This document shows, piece after piece, positions 9,691-21,713 of a DNA stretch of 64,000 nucleotides. This DNA comes from Gyromitra esculenta (Eukaryota; Ascomycota; Pezizomycetes; Pezizales; Discinaceae), in the NCBI GenBank assembly GCA_038503075.1, contig JBCAML010000014.1, forward strand, positions 682,001 to 746,000, written 5' to 3'. The first letter of the stretch is position 1. Every line of letters starts with the position of its first letter. The notes under the pieces were generated by a model that was given only the letters and a program-made list of their open reading frames with translations, did no database searches and was not told the DNA's origin. A program made the translations under genes and the position numbers.

Positions 9691-10546
9691 GGGGCTTCCG
9701 TCCGAATCATAAGCTGTGATGCTGTCTGGAGAGTTGACCCTGCAGGTAGGCATAGGCAGTATTCCTGTCTTATTGAGTCTGACATTATATGCTGAGCAGT
9801 AGGAATCCTGTTCTGGAGCCCTTTCTGTCGGGAATACTCGAGAAGCCAGTTTTGGAGGGATGATGAATGAGAGTGAGCCTTCTGTACTGAATTATGCGTG
9901 CAAATCCCCCTCTCTACACCTTACGTCTACATCCCAAAAGCCGCAGCAAAACACAACAGACACGTTCTACTAAGACAAGACAGAAAATAGACCCAGATCT
10001 CAGGACACACACACCAACAGTCAAACTAAACCACAAAGCAACACGCTCTACTCTACACATCTAGCAAAACCGAAAATCGCTTCACAACCCCCGTAACTCC
10101 TCCAAGACCCCCTCCGAGCACAAAGAAGCCGCATGTCCATTCCTGGCGATCTCCCGGACAAGGAAACCCATGGCTATCCGTCGTGCTCTTACCGGTGCAT
10201 CAGGACTGCGTCTTAGCAAGTACTCGTGTAGTCCCGGTTTAGTATACCGAAGGAGGCGATCATAGTAATCCGTTCTGGTAATTCCGTCGACCGTTTCCTG
10301 AGATAGACTTGCGAGATGTTGCCCGTATAATATGCATGCCCCGACAGACTTTATATATTAATATATATATGTATACATGCATACAGTCAGTAGAGTAACT
10401 CCCGAGGCAGGAAAGCGACATACGAGTTCCCGTGGAGTTAGCCCGTTTGCTGAAATCCGTATCACTGCCCAGAACCTGCACTCGCTTCCATAGCTACATG
10501 TACTGCCGTTGGCTGGCGCCCTGCAGCTCGCTGCAAGCTGCGCGGG

Positions 10547-10576
10547 GGGTTCTGGGCACGAGACTACCCAGAACCC
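10547..10576. repeat. Perfect 10-bp inverted repeat, potential hairpin
   Basis: GGGTTCTGGG (10547-10556) and CCCAGAACCC (10567-10576) flank a 10-nt loop. Related CCCAGAACC or GGTTCTGG strings recur near 10467 and 10697. Confidence 0.7.
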
Positions 10577-11337
10577 GCTGGTGGATTTGTCCCGGTGTGG
10601 AACTCCCAGAAGGGCCTGTTCTCGGGGGCCTAGATTGGCGATCTGGTGTAGAATAATAATAAATAATCAGACTGGATCCTGGGAACTGGGCGGGGACGGG
10701 GTTCTGGTGACTTACCACTTCCTCGACGAGCTGTTCCATCGTGCTGTGATCTATAGAGTGCTGCTGCAGGAATGTGTGTATTCTGATTAAACAGACCAAC
10801 TAATTGCGTGACAGATCCTATCGCTGTCTAACATAGCTCTGAAATATAAGATGGCCTTTCCCTAGGCTCCCGGGCACACAGCTTGAATGGCCATTCCAAA
10901 CCTGATACCTGTGGCAAACCGAGATTCAAAACAGGTATTCGCCATCCTCATCCACCTGAGCTAAAGTCAGCAAACGCATAAACGTGTGCGGTTACGGTAA
11001 ATCATACGCAATCCATTCAATCACTGTGTTCTTAACACGAGCTTCTATCGCTGATATGATACGAATGCACATCAGAGATTGCCACTCGTAAGACTCTAAT
11101 CACATCATGCGTTTCGTCCAAATGCTAAATGTAAAGCCCCCCAAATCAATCGGTAACATAACTTGGCCGTTCTCTCTTTTTCGCGTGAACTGAAAATTAT
11201 CTACGTTTCAAAACTCAAGTGCCAACAAAGAAAAAAAAGAAAAGAAGCATAAAGTATCTTCAAGAAAACGAATCCGCAAAACAGAAAAAAAAATTCAATT
11301 CATAAAAATAAACCCCAATTTTTTTCTTTAAACAAGC

Positions 11338-14300
11338 TCACGCAACACTACCAACAACCAATGCCGCAACACCTTCCTCCTCAGCCCTAACCGTAATCTT
11401 CAGGGCAACTCCAGTTTTGCTGCTATACGCCATCTTGACTTGTGCAACTACCCGCCCACCGGAAATAGTCTTGCCGAACAGCTTCAAGTTATGAGTGGAT
11501 GTACTAACTGCAACATCGCTGCCCTCAAGTGCTTGCAATGAGAGTGTCAGTGAGAGAAGCTCGCAGGCCTCTGTTAGATGCATTAGTATCTTATTCGCCC
11601 AGCTATATCAAGAAATGAGGAGTGCATACCTTGAATACCCTTGACACCAGTTCCCAGTGAGAAGGTCTCAGTAACCTCTTCACCCGCTGCACCAACCTGC
11701 TCCCACACATTCCCAAAGCTTCCTGCGAACGCCGGTACAACGTAATCACCTCCAGTGAGCTCCAAATCTTCGACTTGGTACTCATCTTCGAACCCTTGGT
11801 CTTCCGGCTCGCCAGTACTTGGGTCAATCTCCTTGCTCGTGAACTTGAGCACATTCGTGAATGTTGTGGTCGCATAGTTGCTTTCCTCACCCGTGCGCTT
11901 GAAAGACACATAAATCGTTCCCTTCTCATCACTGCCCAGCTTTGGTGCCGGGATGATGAAATCCTCCTCAAGGCCGACTTCTTCGCCATCTTCGCGTTCC
12001 GAAGGCGTGGTGATCATAGACACGTCTTCCAAAACAGTGTCCGTAAGAGTGTTTTTGACGTTGAATTGAAGTACGATGTGCTCCTTGAAGATATGTTTGA
12101 CAGCGACAACAACGTACTCAGTCTCTGACTCTGTAAGTTCCACCTCCCGGCTAGACTTAAGCAGCGGGCCATAAGGTTTCAGCTCTGGAACACCGGCCAA
12201 TTGCTGCACATATTGCGCTGATGCAGCAGCAGCAGTTGTAGCAGCTTCGGCAGCCGCTGTTGGTCCAGCTGACGGTCGGGGTACGCCGGATGAAGGCGCC
12301 TTAAGGGTTGGCATCGTGGTAGAGCGCATCTTGAGGGAACGGTCCTCAGCATCAGCCTCGGCGCGGGTGACGATAGGGATGGAGGAAATGTCGAATGGCT
12401 TTGAGAAAGTGGATGCATCTCCGGTGACATACATAACAAGCTGGTGTTCGAATATTGGCAGAGAGAAAGACGATTCGTTTTTAATGAATCTTTCTGCCAC
12501 CTCTTCGCCCTCCTCTTGCTGAATCAACCTCAGATTTAGGGCTGCTCTGTCTCTGACTTCATCATCGGGGTCATCCAGACACCTGGTCAACAGCACAACT
12601 ACACTCTTTTTAACCTCGGGATCAACCTTTTCTCCTTCCTTGCTTGCAACGCCGAACTTCGCCAAAGCTGTAACCGCTGCTGCACGAACCACTGCATTCT
12701 CAAGAACAACGCGATTATAGATATACCGAATATACTTTGTAGGCTGCGTGGTTTTAGGCCCTTCTGTGCCAAGAAGATGAAGAATACGGACAGCAAGCTT
12801 GGTGAATTCACAATCTTCGATAAATTCGCAGAGATGTGCAAGGGCTAAAAAAAAAAGATCAGAGTTTTAACTTCAAGCAGCATTCAAAAAAAAAAGAGGT
12901 CTTACCTTCTTCCCGGCTCTCGGGAACAAATTTGATCAAATCAAACATGCTCTCCACGACAGTCTTCTTGAATTCATAGCCCCCCTCATCCCTCAGCACT
13001 CCACTCAAAAAGGTCAACATCGCAGCCTGCTTGCTAGGGAACTTCAAGCATAGCGTTCGAATCGCTTCCACAATAGTGATCTTGAACTCATCCGTAATAT
13101 CAGCCATAAGGCCGCTGATTTTACCAATAAGCCTATCCACTGATGTCTCGTTTCCAGTTTTAAGCAGGGTGGTAATAGCAAAAGTTGCAATCGAACGATT
13201 CGAGTTGTTGAGTAAAGTCTCAATATCCATGTTACAAACATTAACCGCAGAGGGACGGATAGACGCAAAGTTGTGGAGAATGCGGATAGCGGTAAACTTA
13301 GCGACAGCTCGAGGGGATGTGAGATATAGCTGCAAGACTGATTTACCAATCTGTCAGTGAAACAAGCTCTCTTGAATAGAAATTACCAAGTCAAAACTTA
13401 CCATTGATAGCCGATGCAACCTCAGTATCCGTCACATCCTTCAACTCACAGATGGACTTGGCCGCCTCAAAATTGACCATTTCAGCCTTGTGCCTTAACC
13501 AACCTTCCAACAAAGTGTACATCGGCTTCCTCAATCCTGGATCTTCATCGGCAATCTTAGCTGCTAGCCGCACCAACATAACTACAGCAGCTGGATTCTT
13601 GACTGTTCCATTTGCGAACTGCTGCACCATCTTGACGAGTGCCATTCGATCGTGGGAACGCATCTGGTATAGGAGACCAATGGCATGATATTGGGTCATG
13701 CCAGAACCCTGAGGTGTGGAAGCTGCAGAAGAACCAAATCCCAGAGTAAATCCGCTTGACTTGGAGCCAGAAAGCGCAGCTTCCTGGGTTTCATTGGCCC
13801 ACCTGCGCACAACATCACGGGCGGTTGGAAGGAGGTGGTAGGCGGATACCAGGGCTGCTGATGAAACAGAAGGATTTTTGTCAACAATTGCGGTTTTAAG
13901 CAGACGCTCGATTGCTTGAACGGTTGTGCCCTACCACATCAGCAAGTTAGCCTAGAAACATATTATATAAAGGTATGTTCAGGGAAGCAAGGAGCTCGAG
14001 ATGGCATTGAGTGGTACATCTCGCCCAGACAGCTCCTCGAGATCCATGCAGCACACCGAATCCAGAACTAGTCCTTCATCCCATAAACAAACCCGCCAAC
14101 TCACATCAATAATCCTGCACAGCGCTCTAATAGCATTCGCCCTGTAAACCTCCTGATCTCCAGCACCCCTCCCACCTCCAGCGACATCCTTCATTACCGA
14201 CGAAGTGACCATGATAACGTCCTCCGCGGTGTCCGCCAGCTCCTTGATAACCAAGTATACCATCTGTCTGAGAGATGCATCACGATGCTGAAACAGCTTG

Positions 14301-14594
14301 GTGATACCAAAGAAGAGGGACGTTGCTTCGGAGGTGGGGAAGCGCTCGCCAGTGTGAAGTAGATAGGTTATCTTCGTCAAGAGGATACGACAACGGCGTG
14401 GGGATATAGGAGATGTGTTGAAGAGCCGCGCTATTCAGGGAGCACCACATATCAGCTACCAGCACCACCAGCACCACAGGCCGTAGCTAGAGGTTGGGTG
14501 GGTCATATGGGAGTTTACCTTCTTGGAAGACAGAAGTGCGGTCAACTTTGAAGATTGCCTGATCAGCATCTTCATCCTTTTTAGAGTAGCTCAT
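11338..14594 (-). CDS. SEC21: Coatomer subunit gamma (gamma-COP), six exons
   Basis: Exons (minus): 14519-14594, 14105-14430, 13402-13930, 12906-13337, 11630-12844, 11338-11570. They join in frame to 936 residues. The N-terminus [20 protein letters not shown] and the next block [19 protein letters not shown] are typical of gamma-COP. The adaptin-like helical solenoid continues through [57 protein letters not shown] and [19 protein letters not shown] to about residue 560. A Pro/Ala linker and the gamma appendage domain follow, ending [18 protein letters not shown]. Gamma-COP is part of the COPI coat for Golgi-to-ER retrograde transport. All five introns are GT-AG (68-174 nt); the last has a TACTAAT branch point. 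Length is normal for the family. Confidence 0.95.
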
Positions 14595-15408
14595 GACGAA
14601 AGAGACAAAAGGCCGGGGGGGTGGAGGGATGTGTGTGGTCGGATGTGGGAGCGGATCACAGCTGTCTCCTTTTCGTTCCCAAGAGGCTCCTCTGTGAAAG
14701 TTGTCCAGTTGTGGCCGTTGAACTCGAAATGCTGCTTACCCGGCCGTTGCTCAAGGTTGATTACTAAGGGATTGGTAGCGAGTGAGAAGTGGTGACCTCG
14801 ATAGACAAGCCCTCCGGGTTCATCTCTGAGTCTGTCCCGTTTTTCACACACATTCAGCACCATTGTTAACAGCAAAGAATAGTCGGAGGGGTGCCATAAT
14901 AGCCTTTTCTCTGACGGCTCTACCATTGTATTGTGCTTGCCTCCCCCAGACTTCTCGCACCAGATCAACAGAACGATTGTCGCAGCGTGAGCCCACTTCT
15001 TCACCGCTTTTCAAGGGATAATCCCCGTGCCTAAAAACGAACGAAGCAATGTAGTCTCTCCAGATCCAATCTTGCAGCTCCTCCATTCAAGTCCAATACG
15101 CGATAGCCAAGCCATAGGAGAGAATCACAGAAGCCTTTATTCTGATCTTCAAAGTATTTATTGATATCCCCCGAAGCAGGATTCAATTTGGTTTTTATTT
15201 AATTTCTTATGGAAATTTTTCTTTAGAGTTTCGGGCATCTAACTTACAGGAATGCGAAGGATTTTGTGTTCATAGTAAAACCACTAGCTACAATCCAAGA
15301 AAACATTTTAAAAGATGTGAGACATGGTCCCAAACTCTACCGGCCATAATGCTTCCTTTACCATCCCACAAATTCTCACCCTACTTCTCGAAAGCCTTCG
15401 CCCTTTCA
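14595..15408. other. Intergenic between SEC21 and an unknown gene
   Basis: SEC21 promoter side followed by the 3' region of the next minus-strand gene. ORFs of 80-137 codons occur on the minus strand, but none has family motifs, and they overlap the likely SEC21 leader. Confidence 0.4.
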
Positions 15409-17205
15409 TCATCCACCAATTGCTGCTGCTGCCCCTTCTCCTTCTCCTTTCGCTGCTGCCACTCCTTCTTCTTTCTTCTTCTCCTCCTCTTTTTCCCAGA
15501 AACCAAGCGAGTACATGACGAAGAGATCCTTTAGCTGCTCTTGTCTATAATGGACACAGAAGCGCCTATACAGAAGCGTTTTTAAGAACGTCGGGAGTCT
15601 GCACCGGTCCGTTGCAACAGCCGGCATCTCGACGTGGTGCGTATAGTTGACGAGCAGGTGTCCTTGAAGCTTCTGGAACACAAGGGAGTCGTAAGTCCAA
15701 TATAAGGCCCGACTCATAGTGTTGGTGCTCTCCATGGAGCAAAGACCGAACAAACTAGTCGAAAACTTTGGACCGATAAGAGTATTTGCCCACCTGGGAG
15801 GTCGAATAAGCTGCGAACATCTCCAACTATCCCCAACTGCCATCGCCAGTACATTGAGGTCAACAACCATCTGATTAGACAGCGCGGGTCGTGCACAAAA
15901 GGATATGGCTCCCTCATGCCCAAAATGAAAATCGAGAGCCCACATCTTGTAAAACCAACCTACCTCCAGCTTATCTCCCGCAACAAACGACGACTTAGGA
16001 CGTCTTGGGATCAGAGCTACAGGAGCGGGGTTGATGACAGGAGCAGGATTGGTGACGGGAACTGGGTCCGGAAGCTCGGGGTTCAGCAGATTGACACCAG
16101 CGGAATCCCTTGGCCTTGGAAAACGACGATTGACGTAGTGTTCAAAGTTATATGCAACGCCCTCAAAGAATATCTCGTTAGTCTTCAAATACTTGACGTC
16201 CGATTTTTTGAACACCATGTTAGCACAGGAGATTCCAGCAATATCATAGCTCGGTGGGTTAGTAGAAAAGCACTGCTGATACCTCAGAACAGTCATAGCA
16301 TCATCAAACCCATCTCCAAGAGTCCTCAGGGCGACGGAACGAAGCGGAAGGGTCGGGTGTCGTACAAAGGCACGATAACAAATCGATGATGCTAACACCA
16401 ACGCCACCAGGTCCCTAAATGTATCGGCATGGCTAAGGAGTACGTGGGCGAGATCAAGGGAAATCAAGTTGAAATAGGCCGCTGGCTCGGGGGTTGGGTC
16501 CTGGGCTCTAGAAAGACGGAATGGGATCGAGTGATTTTGAAACAGGGTCGGTGAGAAAAAACTGATAAAAGGTGAGTCTTGTGGCGGCGAATACCCTTCA
16601 TGGGCCGGCGAGTTCCACCCTAGTGGTGAAGATCCACGTACCGAAGACGCGGTGGAGTGAATGGGAGAGTTTGGCACTGAATTTGTTCCGCAATTTATCG
16701 ATGGCAATTCCGTTCCAACTAGAGAAACCGGACGACTTGACGCTATGTGGTTTACCGGTGATGATACAACTGAGGAAAACCCCAGATGGGGCCCAGGAGA
16801 TCCAAAACGTGCCGACTCATAACCGGTTGGTAACGAATAAATTCTAGACGGAGACGTGAAGGGTCTTGGAGAGGATTCTGTCCTAGTCAGAGCTTCCTCT
16901 TCTACCTCAGCTGGTGGGGCTTGGATTTGATACGGGCCACGAGATTGGAATGGAGCAACCACAAACTCGTCAACGCCTATGCCGGCGAGCCTATTTGAAC
17001 GTCTGGTGGGTGCTGTTCGGGGAGTAGAGGAGGTATGGATACGAGAGGACGACCTCGTAGGTGCCGTCTGGAAAGTGGTAAGAGGGGAACACGACCGCCT
17101 CACTTGATGGACAGCTGAAAGAGGGAATTCGGACCCAGTCCTTAGACTGGCAATCCTCGCGGAGCGACGAGTTGCAGTTTTGCTGGAGGATTTAGGAACG
17201 ACCAT
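15409..17205 (-). CDS. Hypothetical protein, Ser/Arg-rich N-terminus, possible F-box-like region
   Basis: A 598-residue open frame without introns if the ATG at 17205 (MVVPKSSSKTATRRSARI) is used. The in-frame ATG at 17259 would add 18 residues. Codons further upstream include a poly-Phe run from a genomic poly-A tract and are unlikely to be coding. Residues 1-270 are Ser/Thr/Pro/Arg-rich and probably disordered. Around residue 270, YFNLISLDLAHVLLSHADTF, then LVALVLASSICYRAF, loosely resembles an F-box helix set. The middle holds Pro-Val repeats (NPAPVINPAPV). The C-terminal half has many aromatic residues and looks folded. The tail is KEEEKKKEEG, then Ala/Gly-rich. I do not recognise the family; the F-box idea is a guess. 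Confidence 0.6.
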   Translation of the reverse strand: MVVPKSSSKTATRRSARIASLRTGSEFPLSAVHQVRRSCSPLTTFQTAPTRSSSRIHTSSTPRTAPTRRSNRLAGIGVDEFVVAPFQSRGPYQIQAPPAEVEEEALTRTESSPRPFTSPSRIYSLPTGYESARFGSPGPHLGFSSVVSSPVNHIASSRPVSLVGTELPSINCGTNSVPNSPIHSTASSVRGSSPLGWNSPAHEGYSPPQDSPFISFFSPTLFQNHSIPFRLSRAQDPTPEPAAYFNLISLDLAHVLLSHADTFRDLVALVLASSICYRAFVRHPTLPLRSVALRTLGDGFDDAMTVLRYQQCFSTNPPSYDIAGISCANMVFKKSDVKYLKTNEIFFEGVAYNFEHYVNRRFPRPRDSAGVNLLNPELPDPVPVTNPAPVINPAPVALIPRRPKSSFVAGDKLEVGWFYKMWALDFHFGHEGAISFCARPALSNQMVVDLNVLAMAVGDSWRCSQLIRPPRWANTLIGPKFSTSLFGLCSMESTNTMSRALYWTYDSLVFQKLQGHLLVNYTHHVEMPAVATDRCRLPTFLKTLLYRRFCVHYRQEQLKDLFVMYSLGFWEKEEEKKKEEGVAAAKGEGEGAAAAIGG

Positions 17206-18998
17206 CGTTAAGAAATTATGCGTATGGGGAATGTTGGTGAGGGAGGAAAGGTCGCCCATGGGATGGATGAATGCTGTATTTATGCTGATTTCTAGAAAAT
17301 AGAATTGGGAGCTCACGCCTATCACATATACTGCATGTGCAGTAGCTTGTGATTTATTGCATTGGTCGTATCCACTCCATACAATGGGATGGAAGCTACC
17401 ATCAAAAAAAAAAAAAAAACCGAGAGCAACGAACGACCCTATAGTCGAAGAGAGCGCGAACACCTACCACATACATTCCATATGCAGTAGCTTAGGGTGA
17501 ATTACGCTCCTCCAGCAACTACATGTAACTTCGATGAATTTATCTCTTGGCCTAGACCAGGCACTTATATATCTCAATGATGAGATGAAAATTACCATTT
17601 TGAAAAATGTTTCATATTGTGCGCAGCGAAGAGTTCTATGGAGCTAAGATGAATCTACGTTTATTCAGGATACCATAACCTGAAGTTTGGGCGTGTCTAA
17701 AAAATGCAACAAGTATGCATGCAAGAGGTCATTACATGTAATCATCAAATATCACTCGATTGAATTTTCCACGTGTGTAGGGTATTCATGTGCCTATTAT
17801 CTCAAATATATGCCTACATGTGCGTTTCCAAGAGTTTCTGTCTTTGCTAGGCTTTGCGTGTGGTTGTCCGGTCGATATATGAGGCATACAGGTCGAAACG
17901 AGGGGTCGGTGAAGGACTATGGTCTCGCAGCGCAACAAATTACATTTATCCAACAACGAACAGTGGCCTACGTGCGCACACATATCTATCACTCAACGAA
18001 CAAAAAAGCACAGAGTTCTGAAATATACGTATAACCTATATACTAGACGATAACGAATGTTCAGATGAGTGTGGGGAAGTAGCTTCGGAGACCTCGTAAA
18101 CTACACCAATGTGTTATAGGTACGACTATAATTGCACGGATATACGACATATCTCTACGTTTGATATATTATCCAGAGGGTTCTTTCACTTTTTTCTCGT
18201 TTCCCTCATTCTTCTTTCGTCGATGTAATATCCATTCGTCTCAACAAAGTCCACTACGTCTACTATTACAGCCTTCTAATGGCTTGGTGGCTTGGTTGGT
18301 GATGTAAACTACAGAAACGATCTAAGCCTAATTGGATCTGGATCAAGTATTTTTTTGGCCTTTCGTAGGTACAGCCATTCGGAACAATATATCCCTACTC
18401 TACAGGAGCAGTATTTACCACGAACACATTGCCTCACTCTCCCTGCATGCAAACACCACCCAGACCTGTACTACGGGTGCCGGGGTAAGCTGTCGCTAAA
18501 TGACGATGTAGCTCGTTTGAGTTTCGTACCCTTGCCATGTAGCGTTGTTAGCTGCTTAATACATGTCATTCTCGATTCATTAGGCACTTTTATCAAGCAT
18601 CTTGGAGGGCTGTAGAGGGTGAGGAAGAATTGGCGTCTCTTACTCGCACCACCACCGATGGTAGATCTATCCAGATACCCGTAGTACAAGCCAGACATAA
18701 GCTTGCCTCTTGATTCAAACCCTACAGTTTCGTAATATCTCAACCCAAATTTCCAGAAAATATCCACTGATGAGGATGTAGTTGACTGGCTTTAAATAGT
18801 ATTCTGTCCACAAAATATCACTCGACAAAATGGTTGGTAGACTTGCACCTAGCTCTAAACATCTTTGAGCCAAGCCCAATTCCAACCTCCTAATGGCAAG
18901 GTTTGAAAAAGAAGAAAATATGAGGTAAACTTTTTCTATTCCGAATACAACCCATAGCCAGCCCAAAACTCAAATATATCCATTACGCCCCGTCCGTT
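17206..18998. other. Intergenic, 1.8 kb, no gene seen
   Basis: Contains a 16-A run (17404-17419) and two imperfect copies of a 26-mer ending TGCAGTAGCTT (about 17325 and 17468). Two copies of ATATCACTCG lie near 17749 and 18818. No supported ORF or RNA gene. Confidence 0.4.
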
Positions 18999-20706
18999 TT
19001 ACCAAGCAGTGATATCATCGACCTCGCCAACAGAATTTGTTTTCGCTTCTCCAGAACCCGTATTATCCTCTAGTTTTGAAATATCAATCGACGGCCCTTC
19101 CATTATCTCCGGTAAAGTCTCCCTCAAGAAACCCACGATATGCCGATTGACCTCTTCAAACTGCAATAAGAACGCGTCATGACCTTCGGGGCTATCGATC
19201 GTTGCCAATCGTGCATTCGGTATGAATTCGGCTAGTTCCTGCTGCTCAGCGTAAGTGAATAACCCATCGCTCTCGATACCGATAACGAGTGTTGGCTGCT
19301 CGATCAGACGCAATGCATCCCGAACGTCGCCGTTAGCAATACGGCCGCGCGAGACATCATGCGTATCCAATTTTCGGGTAATTGCGATATAGCAGTTTGC
19401 GTCGAAACGCCTCACAAACTTGTCGCCTTGATACCGGAGGTAGCTCTGTGCGGAAAAATACGTTGGACATTTCTTAGCGCTATTTCCGTTAGGGGATCTG
19501 AGGGATGCTGAAGCCCCTTGAGGCAGTCCGGAAGGAAGAACAGGAGATGTATTCTTCTCGTCTCTTTTTATATCTAGCTGTAAACCAGCTCCGGAATTTC
19601 CCAGTGTGTCTAGAGTTGATATGGAGGTTACGGAGCTGCTACGGGATGCTAGCCTTTTTGCGTTCCGGAATCCTTCGTTATGGGCAGCCCAGTGCTCTTC
19701 GCCAGGAGTAACGGGAGTTCGGTTGGCTTGCGAATTGAGGTATGGGTGGCGAGCTGGATCAGGCGTATTTCGCCCGAAACGAGATTCGAAAGAATTACGG
19801 CTGTAAAAATGTCAATCGAATTAATATTTATCCTCTGCTTTTCTGTTGTATGATACTAACCTTCGATATGTCAATAATGCGCTCATTCGCGCAGCTCCCA
19901 ATCCTGTGATAGGTGGATCTTCAAAGGGATAATAACCATCCTCTAGCATTCACTGTTAATTTTCGCTCTTTTTGCGCATCTTGCAAACCAAAGGCATTCC
20001 TACCATATTTGGGGTCCGAATAAATGCTCTGCCTTTGAGCCTCTCCCCAAGAAATACACCAAGCCGAGTGACGAGAGCTTGTAGCAAGAGGCACTATAGC
20101 TTTGACATAATCCTTCCCAAAATAAGCCCACTCAAGAACCAACATTCCTCCCATAGAACCACCAATTACGACCGCGATTTGCTTAATCCCGAGATAGTCG
20201 AGCACAAGTTTATGTATGCTAGTTTGGCGCCGCCCCATTAGCTCCAAATTTCACTTTCACCCCATACCATACTGCAACCATGGACAGGCAACCAACTTGA
20301 CATCGTCCCTAACAGTCGTCAAAGGGAACTCAGGCCCATAGATCCTTCCCGTCTCAGGGTCCAGTGTACATGGCGAAGCGCTTCCATAGGGACTTCCCAA
20401 GCTATTGCAACACACAATAAAGAACCTCCCCGTATCGAAAGCACGTCCTGGGCCGATCAGCGGGCCCCACCAATCCCAGACGTCTGCACTGCCTGTTAGT
20501 GCATGACAGATTACCATAGCATTGTCGCAAGCTTTGTTCAAGACTCCCGACGTCTTGTACGCCACAGCCACATCTGTGAGATTCACCCCAGATTCGAGAG
20601 TGAAGCTCGGGATCAGAACAATTTTCTGCCCAGAGATCAGCTTTGAGAATGGGTTTTCGGGTTGCGAGGTAATGTGCTCTAATGGCAGCGAATGTGGTTG
20701 GGACAT
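18999..20706 (-). CDS. MET2: Homoserine O-acetyltransferase, four exons
   Basis: Exons (minus): 20297-20706, 20004-20218, 19861-19942, 18999-19800, giving 502 residues. The enzyme acetylates L-homoserine with acetyl-CoA, entering methionine synthesis. It is an alpha/beta-hydrolase: ALTGSADVWDWWGPLIGPG, the conserved SLGSPYGSASP loop, and the nucleophile elbow GGSMGGM with Ser at about 158. The catalytic Asp lies in GIESDGLFTYAEQQ and the His in SPEGHDAFLL near the C-terminus. A Ser-rich insertion of about 110 residues follows RNSFESRFGRN, common in filamentous-fungal homologues. Intron 1 uses an unusual GTTGGT donor; it is required because joining AA to C gives the conserved RDDVNIHK. A 5' UTR intron upstream of 20706 is possible but unproven. 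Confidence 0.94.
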
Positions 20707-21713
20707 TTCCTTAGGTCAGTCAGAGATCTGTGGCGTGGTTTCTGAAGCAAGAGAAAAACTTTAAGAGCGCATTGGCATACATACCGTACTGCTTCCGCAC
20801 CTCGGTTGGTGTATCCGGAACTACAGGGGAGGACGGCTCGGACACGGGCATCTTGATGGCTATATAGAGCAGCTACTTTCACGATAGCAATTGCTTGTTT
20901 ACTCCAGTCCAATGCTGGGAAACGTGGGACTTTTATGCCAGGTCGAATGGCGGCTCTACCTGCACAAAAATAAAGTTACCCAGGGAAAAAAAACCCTGAG
21001 CAGACATTATCGAATATGCGCCAAGCCCGGTCACATCATCTCGCCTTAACATTGCGTTATCGACAGCATCGAGAGCCGTTAATGTGCATCATCTTCCTCT
21101 CTTATCTTTGACATTCATCTTTTTCTTTCTTTTTCTTTTAAGCAAAAAACAAAATACGCAGATCAACGCCATGTTTTTACATAAACAGCACACTCTAAAC
21201 CACCACCGCTTCTAAAACTCATGCCAATTAAGATATAGGTGAAGCAGGGCTTACAAACAAGCTCGTATGCTCAATATAATGAACAGAAGCCCACATTAGG
21301 CAAACCAGATAACTGCGAGATGGTAGCTAAGTAAAACGTACATAAATGAGTGTATGCAAGCGGCATGGAACATCGACCGAAACCTCCCCCACCAAACCCG
21401 CCGCTCTATCAACCAAGAAGTAAAACGAGGGAGATGAAAATGAAAGGACAGGACAGTTTGCAGAGAAAAACTCCCGGAATATATGGTGAGGAAAGAAAAA
21501 CCGTGTACTTAGAATGCACCTATTGCCCTGGTGTTATGCAAGGAGAAATAAGAAAAACGAAATCCCATGACCCAAGAATAGAAAAATGGTGAACGGAAAC
21601 CTCCGCAGACGTTACCTGCCCCCTTTTAAACCCTAAACCCACGCTAATAACAAATACGACCTAAACTTTATTACAGGAAAACAAAATGCCTCTTCCTCAC
21701 TTGGTGTCTAGAG
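20707..21713. other. Intergenic between MET2 and the WSC gene
   Basis: MET2 upstream region, then A-rich 3' sequence of the WSC gene. A minus-strand ORF (20679-20912) ends at a GTATGT-like donor and may be a leader exon of MET2, but it has no homologous features. No TGACTC box is seen. Confidence 0.4.

Larger units (their letters stand above)
9542..11337. other. Intergenic, 1.8 kb, no gene seen
   Basis: Includes the upstream region of the TRM140-like gene with a CCCTAACCCT telobox-like sequence at 9681-9690. A GC-rich patch at about 10440-10720 contains a perfect 10-bp hairpin (10547-10576). The AT-rich 3' region of SEC21 follows, with several A/T homopolymers. No ORF here resembles a known protein. 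Confidence 0.45.

Noticed and set aside
14280..15086. Minus ORFs upstream of and within SEC21 intron 1
   Set aside because: They cross the splice sites of the SEC21 model or lack any homologous text.
17260..17463. N-terminal 68 codons of the long ORF ending at 15409
   Set aside because: Includes a poly-Phe run from a genomic A16 tract and no conserved start; downstream ATGs fit better.
17325..17493. Two imperfect 26-mers (CACATA...TGCAGTAGCTT) about 143 bp apart
   Set aside because: Only about 20 of 26 bases match and the interval has no element-like ends; probably chance or an old small duplication.
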